From assembly GCF_014201335.1 (NCBI RefSeq), contig NZ_JACHEB010000016.1, positions 1-64,000 of the forward strand: a stretch of 64,000 bases of DNA, read 5' to 3'. The position numbers were made by a program, and so were the translations under genes. The notes beneath the pieces are model-generated. The model was not told the DNA's origin and ran no database searches. It saw only the letters and a program-made list of their open reading frames with translations. The stretch is from Tunturiibacter gelidiferens. GTDB lineage: Bacteria; Acidobacteriota; Terriglobia; Terriglobales; Acidobacteriaceae. The stretch's first letter is position 1. Each line of letters begins with the position of its first letter. Positions 35,470 through 45,548 of the stretch are shown in pieces.

Positions 35470-36504
35470 TTATACCGGGAACGGATTTCGCTCGCTGAAC
35501 TGCACTTGGTGCCAGTAGGGGTAAGCCTTCGGCAGTTCACTCGCTTGATCCAGCCGGGCAACCTGCTCCTTCGTAAGCTCCCAGCCGATGGCCCCGAGGT
35601 TTTGTTTCAACTGTTCCTCGTTTCTCGCGCCAACAATCAGAGTCGAAACCGTAGGCCTACGCAGCAGCCAGTTCAGCGCTATCTGTGGGACCGTCTTGCC
35701 CGTTTCCTTTGCGATCTCATCGATGGCATCGATAACGGTATACAGGTACTCCTCCGGAACCTGCGGCCCCGCATCCGTTACTATCTTCGAGTTCAATCGA
35801 CTGTCCTTGGGAATGCCTGTTTCGCGGCGAATCTTGCCCGTCAACCGTCCCCAACCCAGCGGCGACCACACAAGTGCGCCCACACCCTGATCGACTGCCA
35901 GTGGCATCAGCTCCCACTCATAGTCGCGGCCCACCAGCGAGTAATACACCTGATGGCCAATATAGCGGGACCAACCATATCGCTCACTCACGCTCAACGA
36001 CTTCATCAGGTGCCAGCCCGAAAAATTCGAACACGCAATGTAACGAATCTTCCCCTCACGCACCAGGTCATCGAGAGCGCGCAGTGTCTCTTCTACCGGC
36101 GAGGTCGCATCAAACGCATGCAAGTGGTAGATATCGATATGGTCTGTGCCGAGTCGCTTCAACGAGCGTTCTGCAGATTGAATCAAATGATAACGAGACG
36201 AACCGACATCGTTCGGTCCTTTGCCGAACCGAAAGGTCGCCTTCGTCGAGATCATCACGTCGCGCCTTTTGTGTTTCGCAAGCGCCTTTCCAAGCGCCTT
36301 CTCGCTCTCTCCGTCCGAATAAATGTCGGCAGTATCGAACAAGTTCATCCCTGCGTCCATGCAGATGTCGACGATCCGGTCGGCTTCTTCCTGCGTCGTC
36401 TCCGACCAGGCTTTAAAAAACTCATTGGCTGCTCCGAACGTCCCTGCACCGAAGCAAAGCTCCGGCACCTTCAAACCCGATTTACCAAGCTGTCTGTATT
36501 CCAT
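35470..36504 (-). CDS. aldo/keto reductase
   Basis: NADPH-dependent carbonyl reductase with a TIM-barrel fold, 344 aa. Catalytic tetrad residues are in view: Asp and Tyr in FDTADIYSDGESE, Lys in MISTKATFRFG and His in IYHLHAFD. The cofactor-binding segment VSTLIVGARNEEQLKQNLGA is near the C-terminus. It resembles the YghZ/YdjG-like group acting on sugar-derived aldehydes and ketones. It lies between the GH127 and GH35 genes in the same direction, suggesting that it reduces released sugars, which is inference. Confidence 0.9.
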   Translation of the reverse strand: MEYRQLGKSGLKVPELCFGAGTFGAANEFFKAWSETTQEEADRIVDICMDAGMNLFDTADIYSDGESEKALGKALAKHKRRDVMISTKATFRFGKGPNDVGSSRYHLIQSAERSLKRLGTDHIDIYHLHAFDATSPVEETLRALDDLVREGKIRYIACSNFSGWHLMKSLSVSERYGWSRYIGHQVYYSLVGRDYEWELMPLAVDQGVGALVWSPLGWGRLTGKIRRETGIPKDSRLNSKIVTDAGPQVPEEYLYTVIDAIDEIAKETGKTVPQIALNWLLRRPTVSTLIVGARNEEQLKQNLGAIGWELTKEQVARLDQASELPKAYPYWHQVQFSERNPFPV

Positions 36505-36591
36505 GAAAATTCAGATGCAGCGAACGATAGCTCCGCTGTAAATTTTTAGCCATCTCTCATTCCGTGTCGTGATCGATAAGTCTTTGATCAT

Positions 36592-38460
36592 TCAGCCAGC
36601 CAATTGAATATAGGTCAGATAAGGCTGGTCCGCGACCGAGGTAAATGGCACCATCTTTACCGGCCCATTCGCACTTTGTAACGTCCACTCGCCGCTGCCT
36701 GCCTGTTGTATCTCCAGCACATGCGCTTTGCTTGCAGCCACCGGCGCCGAAGCGAGCGCAAACAAAACTCTCGGCCCCAACAACACCCCTACCGTCTCAG
36801 GATGCGCCTCGTCCAACGCCTCGAACCGCGGCTTCATCGGCAGTTGTAGCTTCACCATATCGCCGGCCCGCCACTTTCTTCGCACGGTGGCAAATCCGGC
36901 CATCACGGCCAACTTAACAGGCTTTCCATTCACCTCGAGCGAAGCCCCCTCCGCCCACGCAGGAATCCGCAGTTTCAGCGCGAACGTAACCGGGTGCGAC
37001 GTCTTCATCCGCAGCCGTACCTCCGGCGTCTCCGGATACGTGCCCTCCAAATCCATCTCAACCTTTGCGTTGCCCTCGCTCCACCGCAGAGCAGAAGGCA
37101 GGTAAAGATTCACCCACACGGCCCCCGGCTCGTGAAAATACCCGTTGATCCAGTAGTCCGCGACAACCTGCGGCAGAGTCCCCGAACAACACGGCCACCG
37201 ATGAGTCGAATAAACTCGTTTTCCTGCCACTCCCAACGCTCCCTTTACCGTGTCTGACGCAGCATCTGTTGGAGGACTTGAGTGGTAGTCGGAATAGTAG
37301 AAAGCATGTCCATCCGGCTGTAGCGGCATAGCTCCGAGGACAGCGTTGTACATCACCCGTTCCATGCTGTCGCCATATCGCCCGTCGCGCGTGCAGCGCA
37401 GCAAGTACCGTGTCAACTTCATATGAGCGTAACTGCCACACGGTGTTTCGAAGCTGTTGTGGCTTCGCGCAAGGCTCGCGTAGACCTTGCCCGATCCCGG
37501 CGCCTGCAGCAGCTCGTCCGGCCCCCATCCTCCCGTCACAAAACTCTGAGCAAGCAGCATATCGAAGCCGTTCTTCGCTGCCTGCAGATGCTTTTCGCTT
37601 CCCCCAACCATGTATGCCTGCATCGCCGAACACAACGCATTCACATAGCTGTACGCTTGCTTTCCGCTCAATACATTCTCCCCGCGGGCGAGCGGATCGA
37701 AATAGGTCGTGTCATCCATATAACGTTCTGCCATCTCGCGATAGGCAGCTCCCTCCACTCCCATTTGTGCCGATACAAGATACAAATTTTCGGGCATCGT
37801 ATAGCTCTCGTCCCAGGTCCAGGATGCATCCTTCCCCTCCCGCCAGACCACCTCGCGATCCACGGCATGCCCCGGCAACTCTGGCAGCGCGGACTTTCGG
37901 GTACGCTCGAGAATCACCAGCGCATCGCTGTCCCCCGCAAGCCTGTGCGCATCCATGAGGCCGCACACGAGTTTGTCGAAGCAGTAGGCTGGAAAGCGGT
38001 TGTTTGCGTAGTATTCCGTTGCAATCGTCTGCGCGTACAGACTGTTCAACCGCACGGCGCGTTCCCGCAGCTCCTGCTCGCCACCGATTGCATACATCCG
38101 CGACAGGGCTGAAACCCACTGTCCAAATGTTGCGCTTGGAGCCAGCCCCGCGTCGTCCCTTTTGTAGTTGTAGTCCGCCCGATATTGGTACCATCCGCCA
38201 AGATCTTCGCCGGGAGCATCCTGCCCCACCATCTTCCGAAAAGGCATCAACAAACTATCGTCGCTGAGCCCCATCAGCACCGCGCGTACGTTCTCCATTT
38301 GAGCGAGATGCAGCGGGCTCTTAAGCGTCACCTGTCCATAACCGACCTCTTCAAGAGGTCGCCCCACAACCGCAGCGAAACCTACCCGCTGCAAAGCCCC
38401 ACCTGCGACCACAGCGGCGACACCCTGCAACAGTTCTCGTCTGTCTATCCCAGTGCTCAC
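36592..38460 (-). CDS. GH127-family beta-L-arabinofuranosidase-like protein (DUF1680)
   Basis: Exported (alpha/alpha)6-barrel glycosidase of 622 aa. The N-terminus DRRELLQGVAAVVAGGAL looks like a Tat signal. GH127 enzymes use a zinc-bound cysteine as nucleophile. The expected ligand pair appears as C424-C425 in RWPCCSGTLPQ, and the upstream pair as E338 and C341 in FETPCGSYAHMK. The Bifidobacterium enzyme has E-x-C at that place, so one extra residue is present here. The substrate is probably beta-L-arabinofuranose of plant cell walls, but related subfamilies have other substrates. Same direction as the aldo/keto reductase and GH35 genes. Confidence 0.85.
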   Translation of the reverse strand: MSTGIDRRELLQGVAAVVAGGALQRVGFAAVVGRPLEEVGYGQVTLKSPLHLAQMENVRAVLMGLSDDSLLMPFRKMVGQDAPGEDLGGWYQYRADYNYKRDDAGLAPSATFGQWVSALSRMYAIGGEQELRERAVRLNSLYAQTIATEYYANNRFPAYCFDKLVCGLMDAHRLAGDSDALVILERTRKSALPELPGHAVDREVVWREGKDASWTWDESYTMPENLYLVSAQMGVEGAAYREMAERYMDDTTYFDPLARGENVLSGKQAYSYVNALCSAMQAYMVGGSEKHLQAAKNGFDMLLAQSFVTGGWGPDELLQAPGSGKVYASLARSHNSFETPCGSYAHMKLTRYLLRCTRDGRYGDSMERVMYNAVLGAMPLQPDGHAFYYSDYHSSPPTDAASDTVKGALGVAGKRVYSTHRWPCCSGTLPQVVADYWINGYFHEPGAVWVNLYLPSALRWSEGNAKVEMDLEGTYPETPEVRLRMKTSHPVTFALKLRIPAWAEGASLEVNGKPVKLAVMAGFATVRRKWRAGDMVKLQLPMKPRFEALDEAHPETVGVLLGPRVLFALASAPVAASKAHVLEIQQAGSGEWTLQSANGPVKMVPFTSVADQPYLTYIQLAG

Positions 38461-38525
38461 ATCTGCATTCTCCGCCTATGGGGATAGGTCTGTCAGCACG
38501 CAATCGCATTAGAACGCTGACAGAC

Positions 38526-40097
38526 CTATTTTTTCGAGGTAGCCGAGAGAATGCTTGCAGTCTTACGCTGGTTGATCTTGCACTCCACCGAACTCGGCGC
38601 ATGCCGCCACCATATTTGAAAGTCCCTCGTCACCTCTGTCAGGCACATGGAGCGGAGTTGGCTCTGAATCTCGGGATCTCGGTCAGTGAAGTATGGGACG
38701 TGGGCTGTGTCCTCAACCACCACATCAGCGTCTCGTATGTTAGCCAACACCCGTGCATGATCTGCAGGAAACATCTGCGTTTCACCTAGAAACCAGGTGT
38801 CGGCGGAACGAAGGCTAGGGTAATAGTGGTGCACACCCGTCGCGTTCGACATCATGAGAACCTTCTGTGTCTCTGCAATCTTCAAAATATGCGCCAGCTG
38901 CGAGGCGTACTCCGGTTCGGCGTAAAGATTCGCGGTGAGCGCAGAGCGGTGGGTATTCCTCCACGCCCATAACGTCTGCCGAGCCTGAGCGGCCTGAGCA
39001 CCCAATCCGATCAGGGTAAAGAGAATCAGAAGAGAACTCCGCCATCGGGGGGCGGGGACGACCCACAACCCCAGAAGCATGCCGGCTGCAGTAATGGGAT
39101 CGTAAATCGTATGTTGTCCATCCCCCCTGTAAGCGAAGACAGCAAAAACGACCTGTACAACCGCACAGATGATCACGGCTCCGTATTTGGGGTCCACTCT
39201 CCCGCGGCGAATCATCGCCATCAACGCAAAAAACGCCAGAATCACCAGGCCGACTGTACTGAGCATCCACCACGTCGCCGGCGTTACAACGTAGTACCCC
39301 AGGTAGTACAGCGAGTTGTGACCTCGGGGATGCAAGAAGGTGATCAGATCATCGTAGTCAAACTTCCCCCCGCCATAGTAGAACTTCGTACCGAGGAGCG
39401 GTAGTGCGGTCGCGAGAACTGATCTCGCCCCGAAGTACAGACTCAAGCCGACCCCGAGCAAAACATAGGTCAGTACGCCAGGAGCAAGCCTCCGGGCCAG
39501 CAGCGAGACCGACCGCTCATTGTTGAGCCACCACTCTGCCACTACGTAGATCGCCAAGAGGCCAGTCAGAAGCAACGGCAGCGATGGAACACAGAAGGTG
39601 CCAATCGCCGCTACAGCCAGCGCAATGTCTGCGCGTCCCTCCACGAGAAAGAGCAATGCAAACAACATCGAGAGCTGGACGAGCGAATACGGAAGGTTCG
39701 GGTTGACTATTAAAAGAAAAGGACTGATCGCGATGACGGCCAGAATAGAGAGCCATCGATTGGAGATGCATCGGACAAGACGAGCCCAGAACACTGACAT
39801 CAGGATCAACACAGCGATAGTGCAGCCAATCAGCGGCCAGTAGCCACCTCCGAATATGGCAAACAGAACATGCTGGAGAAAGACCGGAATCAGCCCGTAC
39901 TGATAAAACGTGTCAACTCCCAGGCGAAGGTGTTGATCCAACAGGTAGTCGAGATTGAGAAAGTTGCTTCTATCAGCAAAGACAAAGAGATAGTAGGAAA
40001 AGAAGATCGGCCACGACAGAAGATCAAGCGCGATGAAGCCGGCTAGTATGAGCACAAATCCGGTGCTCTTGCGCGGTGCGTGGCCCAGTTCGATCAT
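38526..40097 (-). CDS. multi-pass membrane protein with C-terminal periplasmic domain
   Basis: 523 aa. About 11 transmembrane segments occupy residues 10-380, followed by a soluble domain of roughly 130 residues (ALTANLYAEPEYASQLAHILKIAETQKVLMM ...). This layout, together with an early outer loop (FADRSNFLNLDYLLDQHLRLGVD), is like GT-C glycosyltransferases or polymer-assembly proteins, but no catalytic motif can be named. Lower GC than its neighbours suggests possible transfer. It stands alone between the GH127 and DNA ligase genes. Function unknown. Confidence 0.7.
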   Translation of the reverse strand: MIELGHAPRKSTGFVLILAGFIALDLLSWPIFFSYYLFVFADRSNFLNLDYLLDQHLRLGVDTFYQYGLIPVFLQHVLFAIFGGGYWPLIGCTIAVLILMSVFWARLVRCISNRWLSILAVIAISPFLLIVNPNLPYSLVQLSMLFALLFLVEGRADIALAVAAIGTFCVPSLPLLLTGLLAIYVVAEWWLNNERSVSLLARRLAPGVLTYVLLGVGLSLYFGARSVLATALPLLGTKFYYGGGKFDYDDLITFLHPRGHNSLYYLGYYVVTPATWWMLSTVGLVILAFFALMAMIRRGRVDPKYGAVIICAVVQVVFAVFAYRGDGQHTIYDPITAAGMLLGLWVVPAPRWRSSLLILFTLIGLGAQAAQARQTLWAWRNTHRSALTANLYAEPEYASQLAHILKIAETQKVLMMSNATGVHHYYPSLRSADTWFLGETQMFPADHARVLANIRDADVVVEDTAHVPYFTDRDPEIQSQLRSMCLTEVTRDFQIWWRHAPSSVECKINQRKTASILSATSKK

Positions 40098-40238
40098 CTT
40101 TCCCTCAACAAGAAAAGATCGAACGCACTCTAGCAGGGTGCATCATGCAAGATCAACCAGTAAATACGAGGGTTTGCAGCGTTGCGATCGCGAGGACTGA
40201 AAAATATAGCTCGCGTCTATTCATCTGCAACTTTCGAG

Positions 40239-42308
40239 TTACCCCTCCGGCTTATCCACCTGCGACTGATACACCTCTTCCACCCGTTCGACAGTATCGA
40301 TTTCGCTTACTGGTTTGTCCGTCCTGATCTTCAAAATCCGTGGAAAGCGCAATGCAAAGCCGCTCGCATGACGCCCGCTGCGCATGATGTTGTTGAACGC
40401 CACCTCCAACACCATGAGCGGTTCGACCGTGCGAAAGAACCCCTGGTCTTCGAGCGTGTGCTCCATCATCCATGTGCTCATCTCACCGATCTCAATATCG
40501 GTCAAACCCGAGTAGGCCTTACCCACATTGAGCAACTCACCATTGGCATCACGCACCGCAAACGTATAGTCGCTCAAAATACCCGCGCGTCGGCCATGTC
40601 CGAACTCCGCTCCCGTCACAACCACATCAAGCGTCGCCAACTCGCGCTTCAACTTCACCCAAGCAAGACCACGCCGCCCGGGTTGATAGACCGACCCCGC
40701 CGCCTTCAACATCACACCCTCGTTCGCCCGCGCCCGCGCATCGGCATAGGCCCGATCGATATCCTCGGCCGACTCCACCAGCCGCGAAGGCGAGATCATC
40801 AGCCTCTCCACGCCTGCGCTCACCTCGCCAGCAAATAACACCGCCTGCGAATCCTGTGCTCGCTCGTCCACCACCAGCGGCGATACCACTCGCTCGACCA
40901 GGCTCTCCACCACCGCCTCCAGCCGATTGCGTCGCTCCCGCAGCGGCAGCTCCAACAGCAATTCGCCTCCAGCGCACATCAGGTCGAACGCCATAAACAC
41001 AACCGGCACCTGCTGACGCCATTCGTTCGAAACGCGCTTCCGCCCGATCCTCTGTCCCAACACCGCAAACGGCAGTGCGCGCCCTTGTTCAAAGTCCCAA
41101 CCCAGAATTTCGCCATCAAAGATAAACGAACTTACGAATTCATCTGACTTCGGTCGAATCTGCGCAAACGCCTCCTCCAACTCAGGAAAGCTCTCAGTCA
41201 CGTCCTCTTTATTGCGCGAGTAGATCGCCACCCGCCCCGGCTGCCCAGAATCTCCGCAATGTACCTGCGCTCGCATACCGTCGTACTTATCCTCTAGAAA
41301 TGCCTCGACCCCTTTCACATCCAAGGCATTTGATCTCGACTCGTCAGGCTCCCCAGCGGGATCTCTCGCAATCACATCTGCAGGCGCAGCATCGGCAAAC
41401 TCTTCGGCGTCGATGTCGAGACTTTGCGGCGCGACAACCTCTTCCCCCACCTCACCGTCAGCCTCCACAGCAACCGCAACTTCAACCTCACGGTCAGGAA
41501 CGAGCTTCATCGCTCGACGCAGCGCCTCCTCGGCCTTCTTACTCTTGCCCGACTTCTTGATCTTCGCCGCTGACACCTTAGCCGGCTTTTCCGTAAACCG
41601 TTTCACCGCTTCTTCCGGCGTCTCTACCGGCGAAGCCAGCATGAAGCCGAGTGGATGAAACAGCCGCATCCTCGCCTCACTCAACGTTCCGGCGAAAGCC
41701 CGTTGCGTTGCGCCACTTAGATCCGCTTCCAACATCACCGCGCGTCGCACAGCCTCTACCGTAGCGCCAGCCGCCGCAGCGATCACCTCCTCCACCAGGC
41801 TCTGCTTCACCCCAATCCTCATATCCCCAAGCATCAACTTCAGCAGATACTTAGCTTCAAGCGCGGTCGCGCGCCGCAACAGGCCCTCGACCAAACCAGC
41901 TCGAATCGCCGTTGTCTTCGCCACCGCCATCCCCGCAAACGCCTCCGACACCTCGGCCAACGTCAGGTTCGGCGTCTTTTCACTACCAGCCGCAATCAGC
42001 AGATCGAAGGCCGCCGCACCCATATCTCCATGCCGCCTGTATGCCGCCGTCAGAGCCTCGTTGCTGGCCCCACTCACCGCCAACAAAGCCTTCGACAACA
42101 ATGCTCCACCTGCATTCAGCTTCCGCGAATCCGCCTCTGCGAACGGAGTACCAGCGACATAGAGCGCAAAAAGCCCAGCATCTTCGCTCTGCGGCGCAGC
42201 TACATGAACTGCAGAAATAGCTTCAGAGATCGCCGCACGCTTCTTCAGTTTGCCGGCCTCCTTCGCCAACCCTTCCGCCAGCTCTGCGAGCGTTGCAAAC
42301 AGCGCCAT
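40239..42308 (-). CDS. ATP-dependent DNA ligase
   Basis: Seals DNA nicks by an adenylated-lysine mechanism. It has an N-terminal DNA-binding domain (residues 1-230; KYLLKLMLGDMRIGVKQ). The adenylation domain carries Lys341 in EDKYDGMRAQ (motif I), FDGEILGWD (motif III), EGVMLKAAGSVYQPGRR (motif IV) and WVKLKRE (motif V). An OB fold closes the protein. Between the DNA-binding and adenylation domains lies an extra stretch of about 90 residues (240-330, bases 41319-41591), rich in Lys, Ala, Glu and Val. No Ku gene is nearby, so a repair role is assumed rather than end joining. 689 aa versus about 500-600 for most relatives. Confidence 0.9.
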   Translation of the reverse strand: MALFATLAELAEGLAKEAGKLKKRAAISEAISAVHVAAPQSEDAGLFALYVAGTPFAEADSRKLNAGGALLSKALLAVSGASNEALTAAYRRHGDMGAAAFDLLIAAGSEKTPNLTLAEVSEAFAGMAVAKTTAIRAGLVEGLLRRATALEAKYLLKLMLGDMRIGVKQSLVEEVIAAAAGATVEAVRRAVMLEADLSGATQRAFAGTLSEARMRLFHPLGFMLASPVETPEEAVKRFTEKPAKVSAAKIKKSGKSKKAEEALRRAMKLVPDREVEVAVAVEADGEVGEEVVAPQSLDIDAEEFADAAPADVIARDPAGEPDESRSNALDVKGVEAFLEDKYDGMRAQVHCGDSGQPGRVAIYSRNKEDVTESFPELEEAFAQIRPKSDEFVSSFIFDGEILGWDFEQGRALPFAVLGQRIGRKRVSNEWRQQVPVVFMAFDLMCAGGELLLELPLRERRNRLEAVVESLVERVVSPLVVDERAQDSQAVLFAGEVSAGVERLMISPSRLVESAEDIDRAYADARARANEGVMLKAAGSVYQPGRRGLAWVKLKRELATLDVVVTGAEFGHGRRAGILSDYTFAVRDANGELLNVGKAYSGLTDIEIGEMSTWMMEHTLEDQGFFRTVEPLMVLEVAFNNIMRSGRHASGFALRFPRILKIRTDKPVSEIDTVERVEEVYQSQVDKPEG

Positions 42309-42334
42309 AGCTTCAACTCCTCACACGGCCGCCT

Positions 42335-43231
42335 TCACCGCGATCCTTTATCCCGCAGATGATTCACAATCACATCCGCCACAATACCCGGCGCCTCTCG
42401 ATGAGGAAAATGGCCAACACCCTCCAGCAACAAGCGATGATAGCCACCAGCGAAGTATCGTTCCTGCCCCTCCGATTCGCTAGGAGGATCACAACGATCA
42501 TCCACCCCCTGGATCATCAAAGTGGGCGTTGATATAAGCTCCACTTTTTCCAGTCTTCGTTGTTCGTCTTCATAGCGAGAGTCCCGCGCCTCCCCGTCCC
42601 GCCAGCGCGCGCGATAAGCATTCAACGTAATCGCAACCCAGTCCGGATTCGAAAAGCTCTCAGCGGTCCTCGCGAACTCGGCTTCATCAAACCAACCCTC
42701 CGGGCTCCACGTCTCCCACTGGATCCGCGCAAAACCGACCGGATCTTCTCGCACCTTTTCCGCTCCGCCGTCCACACACATAAACCACTGGTACCAGAAT
42801 TTCCTGGACTGCTCGAAGGAGGGCACTTTGAATCTACCTTCCGGCTGATATCCAAGCGCCAAAGCAGAAACCGACGAAATCCGATCCGGAAAAAGTGCCG
42901 CTAACGTGTACGCCGCTCTCGCGCCCCAGTCATGGCCGACGACGGCAAACCGGCCAAGTCCCAGCGCATCGGCCAGATCGATCGCATCCTGTGCAAGCGC
43001 AACGCCGGAACCAACCCGCGGCGTCTCCTCGGACAAAAATCTCGTCGGTCCCGAGCCTCGCAGATAGGGAATCACCGTGCGCCAACCCTCCGCCTGGAGC
43101 CTCGATGCGATGGAATCCCACCCGCAAGGTGCGTCGGGCCACCCATGCAAAATCACCACCGCCGGCCCGTCTTTTGGACCGTCATCCTCAAAGGCAATCT
43201 CCAGTAACTCAGTCCGAATCTTCCTCATCAC
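42335..43231 (-). CDS. alpha/beta hydrolase, epoxide hydrolase-like
   Basis: 298-aa hydrolase. The nucleophile elbow reads VVGHDWGAR, with Asp as nucleophile, typical of epoxide hydrolases and haloalkane dehalogenases. The oxyanion segment is VILHGWPDAPCGWD, the acid lies near MIQGVDDRCDPP and the final His in EGVGHFPHREAP. Probably opens epoxides or cleaves a related substrate; the natural substrate is unknown. It ends 26 bases before the DNA ligase start and may be cotranscribed with it. Confidence 0.87.
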   Translation of the reverse strand: MMRKIRTELLEIAFEDDGPKDGPAVVILHGWPDAPCGWDSIASRLQAEGWRTVIPYLRGSGPTRFLSEETPRVGSGVALAQDAIDLADALGLGRFAVVGHDWGARAAYTLAALFPDRISSVSALALGYQPEGRFKVPSFEQSRKFWYQWFMCVDGGAEKVREDPVGFARIQWETWSPEGWFDEAEFARTAESFSNPDWVAITLNAYRARWRDGEARDSRYEDEQRRLEKVELISTPTLMIQGVDDRCDPPSESEGQERYFAGGYHRLLLEGVGHFPHREAPGIVADVIVNHLRDKGSR

Positions 43232-43347
43232 CTTCCTCCGCCCACGTGGCCCGGTTCCCGTTTGGTATCAACTGATTCCCTGTCCTCTAAAGATGCCAAA
43301 AAGAGGCTAGCTGCACCCTCCGCACAAGGAGTAACATCTAAATAGAC

Positions 43348-43419
43348 ATGAACACAGCCGCAAATCCGGTGTTTACCCCCCGCGTGACCGAGTCCCCCGA
43401 CCGTCACGACTTTGCCTAG
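43348..43419 (+). CDS. possible 23-residue leader peptide upstream of prfA
   Basis: A short open frame (MNTAANPVFTP ... RHDFA) with AGGAG 17 bases upstream, ending 64 bases before prfA. The ribosome-binding spacing is long and no homology can be claimed, so this is a weak candidate. Confidence 0.15.
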   Translation: MNTAANPVFTPRVTESPDRHDFA

Positions 43420-43483
43420 CTGCGCCTTCCTCTGGCTTTCACTCGACTAATCCCCCAATCACCTTTCACTCAATGGAGTAACT

Positions 43484-44560
<1,077 letters not shown>

Positions 44561-44655
44561 CCTGCCTTACGCCAGCAACGAACGACGAGATGGCTGACCT
44601 GGTCCCTCACATTTCAAAGCGAAGAACAGGCCAGCCTCTCCAAAAGGAACGACCT

Positions 44656-45513
44656 ATGATCAGGCAACACCGGAGCGGCTCTCGCTCTGCCCGCCCCGCG
44701 ATATGCCTCGTCATTCTTGCTCTCGCTTCAATCCTCCCCGCACCCCTCCTTCACGCGCAGCCTGACACCAAAACCTCACCCTTCAACGGCATCGCCCATG
44801 TGGCCTTTCGCGTCAAAGATCTCGCCGCCTCCGTCGACTTCTACGAGAAGCTCGGCTTCGAACAAGCCTTCGATCTCCGCAAAGACAACATCCCTTACGA
44901 ATCCTTCATCAAGATCAACGACAGCCAGTTCATCGAGCTCCACGCCTCCGGCCCGGCGGACACCGGTCCCGGCTTTCTGAGCCTCTGCTTCGAAGGTGTC
45001 GACCTCGAAGCCATTCACAACGACTACCTTACTCACGGCCTCACCCCCACCGACATTCTCAAAACCAACGCCGGCAACCTCCGCTTCATCATGGGTGGCC
45101 CCGTCCAGCCCTCCGGCCCTCAGCTCATCGAGTACACCCAGTACCTGCCCGGCTCGCTCCATCGCGAAGACGAGGGCAAACACCTCGGTCCGGACCGCAT
45201 CGCCGAAAAACTCGTCGCCGTCTCCCTCCCCATGGCCGACCCCACCTCCGCCCGCGACTTCTACATCAACCAGCTCAACTTTAAGCCCATCGCCAACGAT
45301 CCCATGTCCATGCACATGCCCGGCGAGAGCGGCCAGGAGATAGAGATTCTACCCGCCACTGCCGGCACCCACGCACGTATCACCCTTGAATCGAGCAGCC
45401 TTGGCAAGGCCGCGCGCCACCTCCACAAGGAGGGCATCTTCGCAGTCAAAAATGGCGCAACCCTCACCATCATCGATCCCGACGGCAACGTCCTCCTCCT
45501 CGAAACCCGCTAG
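44656..45513 (+). CDS. exported VOC (glyoxalase/bleomycin-resistance fold) protein
   Basis: About 285 aa with a signal peptide (ICLVILALASILPAPLLHAQ). Two VOC beta-alpha-beta-beta-beta modules follow: GIAHVAFRVKDLAASVDFYEKLGF for the first and AVSLPMADPTSARDFYINQLNF for the second. VOC proteins bind metal or small ligands, so the exported location is unusual. The ATG at 44656 is chosen because AAAGGA lies about 9 bases upstream and the signal peptide then begins normally. Substrate unknown. Confidence 0.82.
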   Translation: MIRQHRSGSRSARPAICLVILALASILPAPLLHAQPDTKTSPFNGIAHVAFRVKDLAASVDFYEKLGFEQAFDLRKDNIPYESFIKINDSQFIELHASGPADTGPGFLSLCFEGVDLEAIHNDYLTHGLTPTDILKTNAGNLRFIMGGPVQPSGPQLIEYTQYLPGSLHREDEGKHLGPDRIAEKLVAVSLPMADPTSARDFYINQLNFKPIANDPMSMHMPGESGQEIEILPATAGTHARITLESSSLGKAARHLHKEGIFAVKNGATLTIIDPDGNVLLLETR

Positions 45514-45548
45514 CGAACCATCTCTCCTCTGCTACCGTAAAGTCACGC

